From: DUZB01 sp963747555
GTDB taxonomy: Bacteria > Desulfobacterota > DSM-4660 > Desulfatiglandales > Desulfatiglandaceae
DNA length: 64,000 bases
Direction of reading: 5' to 3'
NCBI GenBank assembly: GCA_963747555.1
Contig: CAVVFZ010000033.1
Location: 62,001-126,000 of the forward strand
The notes below the pieces were generated by a model. The model saw nothing but the letters and a program-made list of their open reading frames with translations. It had not been told where the DNA came from and did not search any database. The position numbers were made by a program, and so were the translations under genes. Below, piece by piece: positions 1 through 8,396 of the stretch. Position 1 is the first letter of the stretch, and every line of letters starts with the position of its first letter.

Positions 1-1140
1 GCGGGTCGATGACGGCCCCGGAGAGTTTTCCACCCCCCTCAATAATGAGCCCGTCCTCGTTTCCTCCACATTCCCCCCCATGCGACCGCACTCCATCCTT
101 ACGGCCTCCAGGCGGTCGCTTTCCTTGTGCCGCAGGTGGGCCACGTTTCGAATGACCGTTTTCCCTTTGGCAAACAGGGCCACCGCCGCCAGCGTGGGAA
201 CCATGTCCGGCATGGCGCTCATGTCCGTTTCAATGCCTTTTAGCTCTCCGCCGGACACGACCACGCTGTTTTCCTTCCTTTCCACCCTGCAACCCATCTC
301 TTCAAGAAGGTGAAGAAGCCCCATATCTCCCTGCCTCGTGCGCTCCGCCTGGATGTTTTCGGTGACCACTTTCCCGCCGGTCACGGCTGCCGCGGCCCAG
401 AAATAGGAAGCGGACGAGGCATCGCCCTGGATGACAAAACGGGTAGGGACGGTATTTCTGACCGGAGGGGATCATGAAACCGGCGTATCCGTTTCTCTTT
501 ACCCGGACTCCGTATTGCTCCATCACGTCAATGGTAATATCGATGTATGGCTTTGAAACCAGCTCTCCCGGCGATTTCAATTTCGGTATCCGCAAGGAAA
601 CAGGGTGCGGCCATGAGAATGGATGAGATATACTGACTGCTCTGGTCGCCTTTCATCACGACCCTTCCCCCTCTTACGCCGCCGCCATTGATGGCTACGG
701 GGGGATACCCTTCCCGGCCCGTAAAGGAGACATTCGACCCTAACCGGCTGAGGGCATTCACGAGGGGGCCTACGGGTCGTTCCAGCATTCTTTCCGATCC
801 CGTAACCACGAAGTGCCCGGGGGCAAGCGCAATCACGGAAAGCAGCAGGCGAAGGGAGGTCCCGGAATTGCCCAGGTTGAAGGTCCTTTCCCGGGACGAT
901 CCGGAAAAAATCCCACCCGTTCCCTCCACCCTCAGGGCTTTTCCTTCAACGAAGATTTTCGCACCCAGCTCTTCAAGGACCTTTCGGGTATGCAGGGTGT
1001 CCTCGCTCACCAAATGATTTTCAAGGAGGCTTTCTCCTTCCGCCAGGGCCGCGGCAATCAGGGCCCGGTGGGTGATGCTCTTGGATCCCGGTATTCCCAC
1101 GGAGGCGTTCAATGCTGGTCCGCGTTTGGATTTTTTTCAT
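1..1140 (-). pseudogene. aroA: 3-phosphoshikimate 1-carboxyvinyltransferase (EPSP synthase), frameshifted, 3' end outside window
   Basis: EPSP synthase joins shikimate 3-phosphate and phosphoenolpyruvate, the sixth shikimate-pathway step. The product shows PGSKSITHRA near the N-terminus, LGNSGTSLRLL and KGDQSSQYISS, all family hallmarks for substrate binding. The ATG at 1138-1140 overlaps the aroE stop as ATGA. The frame is broken about four times: near 1110 (just after the first ten codons), near 570 in a GGG run, near 448 and near 55. On both sides of each break the expected family sequence continues, for example RFVIQGDASSASYFWAAAA after the third. That argues for sequence indels or very recent mutation, not old decay. 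It is the last visible gene of the leftward aromatic operon, and its C-terminal part lies beyond base 1. Confidence 0.9.
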
Positions 1141-1965
1141 TTCTCAGGTTCCTTCAACCGATCTTCTACAGCCCGGTACATGGTTTCAAGGGGCGGGTTC
1201 AGCCCGGTCCACAGGCGAAACTGTTCGGCCCCCTGATGTACGAACATCCCAAGGCCGTCTATGGTGGCGGCTCCCGCGGCCCTGGCCATCTTCAGAAATG
1301 CGGTCTCCCTGGGGTTATAAACAATATCCATGACCGTCAGATCTTTATGGAAGATACTTTCCGGAACGGGGGATTCTCCCAGTCTGTGGGAACATGCCCA
1401 CAGGAGTCGTCTGGACCAGGAGATCGACTTTTGTTTCCACCAATCCCGTCCAGGGGCAGATAAGGGCAATCAAGCTCGCGAGCAAGAGAAATCCCTCTTT
1501 GCGGAGATCGGTTTACAATGGAAACAGCCACACCCTTTTCCTTTAAGGAAAACCCGATTGCCCTTGCGGCGCCTCCCGCGCCGATGATCATGGCGCGAAG
1601 ACCGGTAAGGGCCATCTTTTCTTCCAGGGCCCTGACGGCACCGGTGGCATCGGTATTGTAGCCTCTTGAGACGCCTTTTGCTGTTTACAATGGTATTCAC
1701 GGCGCCTATTCGTGCTGCCAGGGGGTCCATTTCATCCAGGAAGGGAATTACCGCCGATTTAAAGGGAATGGTGACACTGAGCCCCCCTATGCCCAGAGCG
1801 GCCAATGCCTCCTATGGACGGTCCGATATCTTCCGTCTCAAAGGCAAGATATACAGCGTTTATCCCCAGGGCCGAAAAAGCGGCGTTGTGCATGACGGGT
1901 CCCAGGGAATGCCGGACCGGTTTTCCGATAACCCCGTAAAGGACTGTGTTCTGATCGATTTTCAT
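1137..1965 (-). pseudogene. aroE: Shikimate dehydrogenase, multiply frameshifted
   Basis: AroE reduces 3-dehydroshikimate to shikimate with NADPH. The N-terminus reads YGVIGKPVRHSLGPVMHNAAF, carrying the SxS-type shikimate-binding region, followed by VTIPFKS with the catalytic lysine. The nucleotide-binding motif IIGAGGAARAIGFSL lies in a second frame, VDLLVQTTPVGMFPQ in a third, and the C-terminus in a further one. At least four frame changes (near 1800, 1670, 1440 and 1385) are needed for one protein of about 275 residues, the normal length. The start ATG at 1963-1965 overlaps the aroD stop as ATGA, and the stop overlaps the aroA start in the same way, so the operon layout is intact. As given the gene cannot make one polypeptide. 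Sequence error is as likely as true decay. Confidence 0.88.
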
Positions 1966-2666
1966 GGGGAGAGGATCTCCAGCATCTTGTTCATTTCCTG
2001 CGCGGGTATCTGACCTGGGGCCGATTCCTGTCCCTGTTCCAGGGAGGCAAAGGTGATGCTTCCGCCCATGAGGGGGCAGGCCACACGGCTGATCATACCC
2101 AAAGGACCCAGGCAGAAAGCCGTGATCTCCACCCCCGTGTTTATCGCCATGGGGATCAGGGAAAGGACCCTCCAGTTGTCTTCCCATGATCGGGCCCGTG
2201 TGACGATCTTGACCATGTCCGCTCCCGTTGCCGCCATCTTTCGGAAGGTCTTCTCCAGATCCTCAGATGAAGGCGTCTTATTCATGAGATGAATGGAGAG
2301 CTACCAGCCTGGATTTCCGTCGATGTTCCCATATCAGCTCCCTGAAACCAAGGGGCATGGTGAACTCCACATCCACCAGATCCGCCCCGGCTTCCATGGC
2401 CTTGATGAGGTGATGCGTACGGATGACATAATCGGCCTTCCCCTTCCCTCCTTCTTTCACGGATCGATAGGTCACGAGGACCGGCAGGGGGGAAGAAGCG
2501 ATGAGCCGGTCGAGATCGAACGACTCCATGACATCCAGACGTATCTCAAAGAGATCCGCCCACTCCGCGGCCTTTTCCATTTTCTCAATGGCTTCATCGG
2601 TATCGCGGGCCATGATGGGAATGCAGATTTTGCCGTTGTACCTTTTTTTATTCATGAGAATACCCA
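1962..2666 (-). pseudogene. aroD: 3-dehydroquinate dehydratase, type I, one frameshift
   Basis: Type I dehydroquinase forms 3-dehydroshikimate through a lysine Schiff base. The N-terminal part reads ICIPIMARDTDEA and FEIRLDVME, with LVTYRSVKEGG where the family has the substrate-binding Arg. The C-terminal part reads GADMVKIVTRA, where K is the Schiff-base lysine, and ends PLMGGSITFASLEQGQESAPGQ, the closing loop. The two parts are in different frames with the break at about 2295-2305, next to the position of the expected catalytic His. The start is ATG 2664-2666, with ATG 2653-2655 as an alternative; neither has a strong Shine-Dalgarno. It is followed by aroE with ATGA overlap and preceded by the DHQ synthase II gene. 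Family assignment is secure, functionality is not. Confidence 0.88.
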
Positions 2667-2710
2667 TTACTCGTAGCAAAGAAAAGCACGTTGAAAAATT
2701 AGTTAAACCC

Positions 2711-3757
2711 TTAGCGCCTTTGCGTCTTTGCGCGAGACCTGCCCGGTTTATCCGTGTAGGTGCCTGTAAGACTATTTCCCGTTTCCGTTATCTTATGCCC
2801 GAAATGCCTCCCCGCCTCCTCCACATACCCCAGGACCTGGTCTCCCGGTTTCAATTGGACCACGGAGACGGCCTCCCCCCCAACTCCCACGAAACGTATG
2901 GTCTCGGCATTCTGGGCAATCGTGGTCGCGGATCCGTTGGGCCCCATTGCCTTGATGAGGAGCAGCGGTCTTTTTTCTATCTTCACCCTGCCTACGATGA
3001 GAGGAAAGGACCGGCCTTCATAGTCCACGCCCACGATCTCATCGCCGGAGGTCAGTTCGGACAGATAACGGGTCCTGCCGCCACCCCCCATAATATAGGC
3101 ATGCACCGGCCCCGCGTTGATCCTGAAAGGTCTGGGGGAGACATAAGGGTTTTCAATACTCTCGGAATGGACCAGAAAAAGGGCCTGGCTGCTGTTCCCC
3201 ACCAGGGCGCCTTCCCCCGGTTTCATCAGGGTGCAGGTATCCACACAGACCCTGTCCCCCATGCCGACGGGAGTGATTGATTCCACTGTGAACGTCGTCA
3301 GATCCTTCTGTTTCCGTCTTGATCGCATGGAATAGACGATCTCTTTGATCCGGGCCGGGCTCTTCGCCGTAACAATAATGCCGTCCACACCCTTTTCCAG
3401 AATGCCGGCGGCAATTTCCGCCTCTTCCCCGGTCTCCACCTCAACCAAAATATTTTCCGTCCTGGCCACAAGGTTTTCAAGGGGAATGATGCTCCAGTCC
3501 GTTGTCCGGACCACCACCTTCTTGTCCCTGCTCAGCTTTACAATCCTCTCTTCATCTTCGGCGGACCGAATCTCCACGAAAACCACATCTTCTTCCAATT
3601 TCAGGTCTCCATTGCTGGAAACGGTCTTGATAATCCCTAATTCCTTTACGGCCGAAACCTTGTCCGCGGGGACAACCACCGCATCGGCGCCCGCTTCCAG
3701 GGCCGCCGTAACCAGGTCCTTGCTCCAGGGATCCGCGTTGACCCATACCTCTTTCAT
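2711..3757 (-). CDS. 3-dehydroquinate synthase II (archaeal-type, AroB')
   Basis: This 348-residue protein belongs to the archaeal DHQ synthase II family (type member Methanocaldococcus MJ1249). That family converts 2-amino-3,7-dideoxyheptulosonate to 3-dehydroquinate by NAD-dependent oxidative deamination and cyclisation, and is unrelated to classical AroB. Recognisable family segments are the KEVWVNADPW start, FTVESITPVGMGDRVCVDTC, VGNSSQALFLVHSES, INAGPVHAYI and AGRHFGHKI near the end. The start ATG overlaps the tyrA stop as ATGA. Its partner ADH synthase is encoded two genes upstream, which supports the function. After AGRHFGHKITE about 22 further residues run into a repeat-like word (2714-2736) that supplies the stop codon, so the C-terminal tail looks non-native. 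Confidence 0.9.
   Translation of the reverse strand: MKEVWVNADPWSKDLVTAALEAGADAVVVPADKVSAVKELGIIKTVSSNGDLKLEEDVVFVEIRSAEDEERIVKLSRDKKVVVRTTDWSIIPLENLVARTENILVEVETGEEAEIAAGILEKGVDGIIVTAKSPARIKEIVYSMRSRRKQKDLTTFTVESITPVGMGDRVCVDTCTLMKPGEGALVGNSSQALFLVHSESIENPYVSPRPFRINAGPVHAYIMGGGGRTRYLSELTSGDEIVGVDYEGRSFPLIVGRVKIEKRPLLLIKAMGPNGSATTIAQNAETIRFVGVGGEAVSVVQLKPGDQVLGYVEEAGRHFGHKITETGNSLTGTYTDKPGRSRAKTQRR
2714..2736. repeat. Short interspersed repeat-like word forming the 3' end of the DHQ synthase II gene
   Basis: The + strand reads TTTGCGTCTTTGCGCGAG within a tract built from two near copies of CTTTGCG. I recognise this word from intergenic tracts of many environmental bacterial genomes, but its copy number here cannot be counted from one window. 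It encodes the last residues and the stop of the gene above. Confidence 0.35.
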
Positions 3758-4605
3758 TGGTCTTCTCCCATATCTTTCTTAGCAATAAGCGACATCGAAT
3801 CCCCGACATCGGGCTGCTGAAACAGCGTACCCAGCTCGTCAAACATCCTCTCAAAGGCATCTTCCTCATGCCTGCTGACCATCTCGAAAAGATCACCAGC
3901 GCCGTCCAGGAAGAGTTTCATGCCTTCCAGGGCTTCCCGGGTTTCCCCCATGAGCGACCAGAAAAGCTCCGGCTGCTGGTTGAGGATTGCCGAAATGCGG
4001 TCCAACCTGTGTCTGAATGTCTGGGTGGAACAGGCCGCTATATCTTCCAGTACAAATCCGCTGCGGCCGATGCAAAGGGCGAGAGCCAGGGTCGAGAAAT
4101 GGTTGACTCCCTGCACAAGACCCATCATCCTGTCATGCCGTTCGGGAGAAAGGACGGTGACTGTGAGGCCGGCTGTTTCAAACAGCCGAATCAGCCAGCT
4201 CTGCCATGCCTCTCCCCTTCCTGGACAAACGGCGATCCTGCGAGTACAGGTGCAATCCGCCTCGGGTCCAAAAAGCGGATGAACCCCCGCCACGTGCGCC
4301 CTGCTATGTTCCAACATGGCCTTTACAGGTTCCTTTTTTACAGAGGTGAGATCCATCATGAGACCATGGACGGGAACCAGTGGACCGACCTCCTCGATAA
4401 CCCTGTCTGTCGCCGCAATAGGGACGGAAATCACCACCACGTCACACTGAGAAGCCATTTCCTCCGGAGTAAGAGCAGTCTTTCTTCCCACCCGATAGAC
4501 CGTCAGACCGTTCCGTTCCAGCAGATCCCCAAACCAGGCGCCCATCCCCCGGGTCCCCCCCACAATACCCACTTTCGGGTTTGTAAAGTCCGCCTCTATT
4601 TCCAT
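3754..4605 (-). CDS. tyrA: Prephenate dehydrogenase
   Basis: TyrA oxidatively decarboxylates prephenate to 4-hydroxyphenylpyruvate, the tyrosine precursor. The protein has an N-terminal nucleotide-binding motif VGIVGGTRGMGAWF and the family segments VVISVPI, DLTSVKKEPVKAM and GVHPLFGP, with a helical C-terminal domain containing LVQGVNHFSTLALA. I start it at ATG 4603-4605, which lies inside the end of pheA and gives a 10-base overlap; upstream in-frame codons would only add pheA-antiphase sequence. The stop overlaps the start of the DHQ synthase II gene as ATGA. Length, 283 residues, fits a single-domain enzyme without chorismate mutase, which is instead fused to PheA. The frame is intact. 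Confidence 0.93.
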   Translation of the reverse strand: MEIEADFTNPKVGIVGGTRGMGAWFGDLLERNGLTVYRVGRKTALTPEEMASQCDVVVISVPIAATDRVIEEVGPLVPVHGLMMDLTSVKKEPVKAMLEHSRAHVAGVHPLFGPEADCTCTRRIAVCPGRGEAWQSWLIRLFETAGLTVTVLSPERHDRMMGLVQGVNHFSTLALALCIGRSGFVLEDIAACSTQTFRHRLDRISAILNQQPELFWSLMGETREALEGMKLFLDGAGDLFEMVSRHEEDAFERMFDELGTLFQQPDVGDSMSLIAKKDMGEDQ

Positions 4606-5705
4606 AGAGTGTCTCCCGCAGGATAGGATCCCAGCCTTTTCACAAAGACGCACTGTTTTTCAAACTCCGGAATCGCCTTTGACAGAGGTTCATCCAGATA
4701 GTGTCCTTCCAGATCGATAAAAAAGAGATACTCCCATTTCTTCATTTTTGCCGGCCTGGATTCGATGCGACTGACATTAATCCCCTTTTCAGCCAGTGCC
4801 CCCAGTGCCCGGTGCAGGGCGCCCGGTTTGTGGTTCAGGAAAAAGAGCATCGATGTCTTGTCCTTTCCCGTGGGCGGCCCATCCGTCTTGCCGATGCACA
4901 AGAAACGGGTGACATTATCGGGGTTGTCCTCGATGTTTTCCGCCATTGCATTCAGGGCATAAACATGGGCGGACAATTTGCTTCCTATGGCGGCGGTCCC
5001 TTTTTCAAGCGATGCTCTTCGGGCCGCGGCGGAAGTGCTTTCAATCTCTTTTACAGAGGCCTCCGGGAGATTCGCCATAATCCAGGAACGGCATTGCGCA
5101 ATGGCCATGGGGTGGGAATAAATGGTTTTGATTTCGTTGCCGTCTTGTTCCCGGCTCAAAAGATGATGCCGTATCCTGAGAAATATTTCGCCGGAGACCT
5201 TCAGATCATATCGGCACAAAAGATCCATGGTGGCATGCACGGACCCTTCACAGGAATTTTCAATGGGAACGATTCCTCGTCTACAAAGGTCTTTTTCCAC
5301 CATGGAAAAGACTCCCTCGATCGATTCCGCCGGCTGAAAACAGGCGGAACGTCCGAAAAGCGACAGCGCTGCCTCATGGCAAAAGGTCCCCGGAGGCCCC
5401 AGAAATGCCACGGCAAGCGGTTGCTGTACAGACCGGGACGCGGATATAATCTCCCGAAATATGCTTTCCGTATGCTCCGCCGACAGATTTCCGTTGCTCA
5501 GGGAGACCAGTCTTTTCAATACTTGTTCCTCCCTGACCGGATCGAATATCTCCGCGCCCCGTGCCTTCTTTATTCCCCCTATGGCACGGGCAGCGGCCTG
5601 CCTTCGGACCAGCAGGGAAAGAATCTCTCCATCGACACGGTCAATCTCTTCTCTCAGACCGCTGAGTGAATCGGGCTTACGCCGCCAGTTTGGGTCCTCG
5701 TTCAA
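4596..5705 (-). CDS. pheA: Bifunctional chorismate mutase / prephenate dehydratase (P-protein)
   Basis: The enzyme rearranges chorismate to prephenate and dehydrates it to phenylpyruvate for phenylalanine synthesis. An AroQ-type mutase domain (LREEIDRVDGEILSLLVRR, with a later KKARG) comes first. The prephenate dehydratase domain follows, with AFLGPPGTFCHEAA, VPIENSCEGSV and DNVTRFLCIG (the TRF catalytic motif). An ACT domain with the GALHRALGALAEKGINVSRIESRP signature ends it and is expected to give feedback control by Phe. I infer a TTG start at 5703-5705 because AGGAGG lies about nine bases upstream; this gives 369 residues and a 29-base overlap with the preceding gene. The mutase and dehydratase motifs are complete and the frame is intact. 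Confidence 0.92.
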   Translation of the reverse strand: MNEDPNWRRKPDSLSGLREEIDRVDGEILSLLVRRQAAARAIGGIKKARGAEIFDPVREEQVLKRLVSLSNGNLSAEHTESIFREIISASRSVQQPLAVAFLGPPGTFCHEAALSLFGRSACFQPAESIEGVFSMVEKDLCRRGIVPIENSCEGSVHATMDLLCRYDLKVSGEIFLRIRHHLLSREQDGNEIKTIYSHPMAIAQCRSWIMANLPEASVKEIESTSAAARRASLEKGTAAIGSKLSAHVYALNAMAENIEDNPDNVTRFLCIGKTDGPPTGKDKTSMLFFLNHKPGALHRALGALAEKGINVSRIESRPAKMKKWEYLFFIDLEGHYLDEPLSKAIPEFEKQCVFVKRLGSYPAGDTLWK

Positions 5706-6525
5706 AGCGCATTTCCTCCTTCTCCGTGCCTTCTGCTCTGAGCATTTCCATGGCTTCATCCACGGTGGCATTTTGATGGACAATCATTCCCATGGCCGCC
5801 ACCACCTTGTCCGGGCGTTCATGCTGGAATACATTGCGGCCTATAGACGTCCCCGTCGCGCCCGCATCCATGGCCCCCCTGACCATTTCAAGGAGTGCAC
5901 GATCAGAATCCATCTTGGGGCCGCCCGCAATGATCACCGGGACATGGCAACCCTCTACCACCCGCCTGAAAGAATTTACATCCCCTGTGTAGGATACCTT
6001 CACCAGGTCGGCCCCCAGTTCAGCTCCAAGGCGGGCGGCATGCCCGATAGCCGTGGCATCGAACTCGTTCTTTATGCGCTCTCCTCGCGGGTAAATCATG
6101 GCCAGGAGAGGCATTCCCCATTGGGCAGCCACATCCGCCACGTGCCCCAAATCGGTAATCATCTGGTTGTCGTGTCCGTTGCCCAGATTCACATGGACGG
6201 AAACGGCGTCCGCCCCGATCTTGATCGCCTCTTCCACGGAGCATACCAGAGTTTTGGTATTTGGGTCCATAGAAAGAGCGGTGCCGCCCGAGAGATGCAC
6301 AATCAACCCCAGATCCGGCCCGCCCTTCCTGTGCCCTTTGGCCACCACCCCCTTGTGCACCACCACCGCATTGGCACCGCCTTCGCCCACCAGGGTCATC
6401 GCGCTCTTTAAATTTGTGATTCCCCTGATGGGCCCGGAACTCACCCCGTGATCCATGGGAACGATAACGGTTTTTCCCGTATTCCGATTCAAAATCCGCT
6501 CCAGTCTAATCTCTTTTCCGATCAT
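5677..6525 (-). CDS. 2-amino-3,7-dideoxy-D-threo-hept-6-ulosonate (ADH) synthase, class I aldolase family (AroA')
   Basis: This 282-residue TIM-barrel protein matches the archaeal ADH synthase family (MJ0400 type). That enzyme condenses L-aspartate semialdehyde with a 6-deoxy-5-ketofructose 1-phosphate-derived unit, replacing DAHP synthase. It is also close to fructose-bisphosphate aldolase class I (DhnA), which is the alternative name. Seen are VIVPMDHGVSSGP, ADAVSVHVNLG, PLLAMIYPRGERI, DLVKVSYTGD (probable Schiff-base Lys) and VPVIIAGGPK. Its place in an aromatic operon with a DHQ synthase II gene favours the ADH synthase role. A GGAG-type ribosome site lies just before the ATG. It is the first gene after an aromatic-codon leader peptide and hairpin (6593-6718), so it is probably attenuated by aromatic amino acids. 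Confidence 0.9.
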   Translation of the reverse strand: MIGKEIRLERILNRNTGKTVIVPMDHGVSSGPIRGITNLKSAMTLVGEGGANAVVVHKGVVAKGHRKGGPDLGLIVHLSGGTALSMDPNTKTLVCSVEEAIKIGADAVSVHVNLGNGHDNQMITDLGHVADVAAQWGMPLLAMIYPRGERIKNEFDATAIGHAARLGAELGADLVKVSYTGDVNSFRRVVEGCHVPVIIAGGPKMDSDRALLEMVRGAMDAGATGTSIGRNVFQHERPDKVVAAMGMIVHQNATVDEAMEMLRAEGTEKEEMRFERGPKLAA

Positions 6526-6592
6526 CGCATTTCTCCTTTTTGCGTCTCACCTTTTAGACAAATTGAGTTATTAAATGGAATAAAAACGCCAT

Positions 6593-6628
6593 AAAAAAGC
6601 CGTGAAGGGCTTCGTGTCCCCCACGGCT
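6593..6628 (-). terminator. Intrinsic terminator of the second aro attenuator
   Basis: Read on the minus strand, AGCCGTG pairs with CACGGCT seven bases for seven across a 17-base loop, followed directly by a run of six T. It sits between the leader peptide stop (6647) and the ADH synthase start (6525), the position of an attenuator. Confidence 0.8.
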
Positions 6629-6646
6629 GTCTTTTCCAAAAATTCT

Positions 6647-6718
6647 TCAGCGCATGGGCGGACCTGTCCCGTAATAGAGATAAAAAAAGCGCCAATACCC
6701 TGTCGCAAATAGATTCAT
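6647..6718 (-). CDS. Aromatic leader peptide 2 (23 aa), upstream of ADH synthase
   Basis: A 24-codon reading frame starts at ATG 6716-6718, overlapping the aroC stop as ATGA, with GGAGAG seven bases upstream. Its core is YWRFFYLYY, seven or eight aromatic residues in nine, and it ends GPPMR then TGA. A terminator hairpin follows. Its C-terminal part resembles the leader in front of aroK (same R-F, Y-Y, G-x-G-x-P-M-R spacing), including the identical DNA string CCCATGCGCTGA. I infer ribosome-mediated attenuation by Phe, Tyr and Trp. No annotation pipeline would normally call a frame this short. Confidence 0.85.
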   Translation of the reverse strand: MNLFATGYWRFFYLYYGTGPPMR

Positions 6719-7768
6719 CTGTTTGCTCTCCAGCGAAGTGCGTGGTCGGCCAGCACGATGGCAACCATGGCCTCTAAAACGGGTACCACACGGGGAACCG
6801 CCGAAACATCAAATCGTCCCGAAAGCGTGAGTCGTGCGGACTTTCCCTTGCGATCCACGGTCTCCTGTTCCTTATAGATGGAAGGGATCGGTTTGACGGC
6901 GGCTCTCAATACAATTTCATCCCCGTTGGAAATTCCGCCCAGAATCCCACCCGAACGGTTTGTGCCGAACCCTTTCTCCGTTATGGGATCATTGTTTTGG
7001 GAGCCTTTCAGTCTCGCGGCTTCAAATCCGGCGCCGATTTCCACTCCCTTTACAGCCCCCACCGACATCACCGCCTTTGCCAGTTCCGCGTCCAGTTTGT
7101 CAAAGACCGGTTCCCCTAATCCCGCCGGACAACCGATGGTCCTCACTTCCACGATCCCGCCAAGGGAGTCTCCTTCTTCTTTTGCCTGCTCCATGGCTCT
7201 TTCCATGGCTTCCACGGCATCGGGATCCGCGCAGTAAAGAGGATTGGCAGGAATGAGCATCGCGCACCATTTTCATAGCCCTTATACCACCCAGCTCCAG
7301 CGTGTAGGCGAAGATCTCCACCCCCATCGGTTCCAAAATCTTTCGGGCAACCACCCCGGCGGCTACCCTCGCGGCGGTTTCCCGCGCGGAGGAACGTCCG
7401 CCCCCCCGGTAATCGAAATGGCCGTACTTTTTGAAGTAGGTAAAGTCCGCGTGTCCCGGCCGGAAAAGGTCACGCAGCACTTCGTAAGGCTGGCTTTTGA
7501 CATCCGTGTTTTCGATGAACAGAGCAATGGGAGTACCCGTCGTACGTCCTTCAAAGGTCCCCGACAGGATGGCGACTCTGTCCATTTCCTTTCGCGGAGT
7601 ATCGAAGGAAACACGACCCGGCCTTCTTCGTGCCATCTCCCCTTCGAAATCGCTCTCCTCCAGGGGGATCCCCGAAGGGCATCCGTCAATCACGGCGCCT
7701 ATCCCTTTTCCGTGGGATTCCCCGAAAGTCGTTATTCTGAAAAACTGTCCAAAAGAATTTCCCGCCAT
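6715..7768 (-). pseudogene. aroC: Chorismate synthase, one frameshift
   Basis: AroC eliminates phosphate from EPSP to give chorismate using reduced FMN. The N-terminal part has FGESHGKGIGAVIDGCPSG and RPGHADFTYFKKYG with DYRGGGRSSARETAARVAAG, all strongly conserved. The C-terminal part has SLGGIVEVR, GFGTNRSGGILGGISNG and the expected C-terminal helix. The two parts are in different frames with a single break near 7250, where one extra base in a GCGCGATG stretch explains the change. The joined length of about 350 residues is normal. The gene lies six bases after aroK and its stop overlaps the second leader peptide start. Motif conservation on both sides suggests a functional gene with an indel in this sequence. 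Confidence 0.9.
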
Positions 7769-7774
7769 CGCTTT

Positions 7775-8305
7775 TTATCCCTTACCAGGCTCGGTACAAA
7801 GTTTCATGAGGATCGTTTCCGCCACTTCAGCGGGACTCACGTCATCCGTATCCAGACGAAGATCAGAGGCCATAGCATACCACTCACTTCTCTCCTGCAA
7901 AATCTCCCCGATCTCATTCAAGGCCCCCCTACCGGTCAAAGAAGGCCTTACCTCGCCGGCAAGATCATCCCTTTTCATTCGTTCCACAATGGTCTCCGGA
8001 GCGGCGTGAAGCCAAACTAACCATCCGTTCCTTCTGAGGTTCGCCACGTTTTCGGGTACGGTAACCACTCCGCCGCCGGTGGAGATGACCATGTTGTCCT
8101 TGAAAGAAATATCCGCCACGATTTCCTGTTCCAATTCCCTGAATTTCTCCCATCCTTTTACCGACACGAATCCGTGGATGGACTTTCCGACCCTTTCCTC
8201 GATCATCCGGTCCGTATCCGCAAACCTTCTTCCAAGATTTCCGGCCAGGATTTCCCCCACGGTTGTCTTCCCGCTGCATCTATATCCGGTCAATACGATA
8301 TTCAT
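7775..8305 (-). CDS. aroK: Shikimate kinase
   Basis: AroK phosphorylates shikimate at the 3-hydroxyl with ATP. The 176-residue protein has the P-loop GYRCSGKTTVG, the shikimate-binding region ADTDRMIEERVGKSI, a WEKFRELE segment matching the family FRxxE motif, and STGGGVV, the glycine-rich shikimate-binding loop. RPSLTG marks the lid region. Its length is standard. It is the first structural gene of the leftward aromatic operon and lies behind an aromatic leader peptide and terminator (8333-8471), so its transcription should respond to aromatic amino acid supply. The frame is intact, unlike several genes downstream. Confidence 0.93.
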   Translation of the reverse strand: MNIVLTGYRCSGKTTVGEILAGNLGRRFADTDRMIEERVGKSIHGFVSVKGWEKFRELEQEIVADISFKDNMVISTGGGVVTVPENVANLRRNGWLVWLHAAPETIVERMKRDDLAGEVRPSLTGRGALNEIGEILQERSEWYAMASDLRLDTDDVSPAEVAETILMKLCTEPGKG

Positions 8306-8332
8306 GGGTCAGTCTTTTCCGCATTTGTGGCC

Positions 8333-8370
8333 AAAAAAAAAGGCCGTGGGTTCTTTTTCTACCCACGGCC
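8333..8370 (-). terminator. Intrinsic terminator of the first aro attenuator
   Basis: On the minus strand GGCCGTGGGT pairs perfectly with ACCCACGGCC around a nine-base loop and is followed by nine T. The 5' arm (TGGGT) can alternatively pair with ACCCA at the end of the leader peptide reading frame, which is the antiterminator expected for attenuation. Confidence 0.88.
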
Positions 8371-8396
8371 TTGAAATCTACAAATAACAACGTTGA

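Noticed and set aside
813..1463. Long + strand reading frame (216 codons) over the aroA/aroE region
   Set aside because: It is antisense to clearly recognisable aroA and aroE sequence and shows no family likeness of its own.
2501..3280. 259-codon + strand reading frame over the DHQ synthase II and aroD genes
   Set aside because: It is the shadow of strongly conserved minus-strand genes, with no recognisable domain and no ribosome site.
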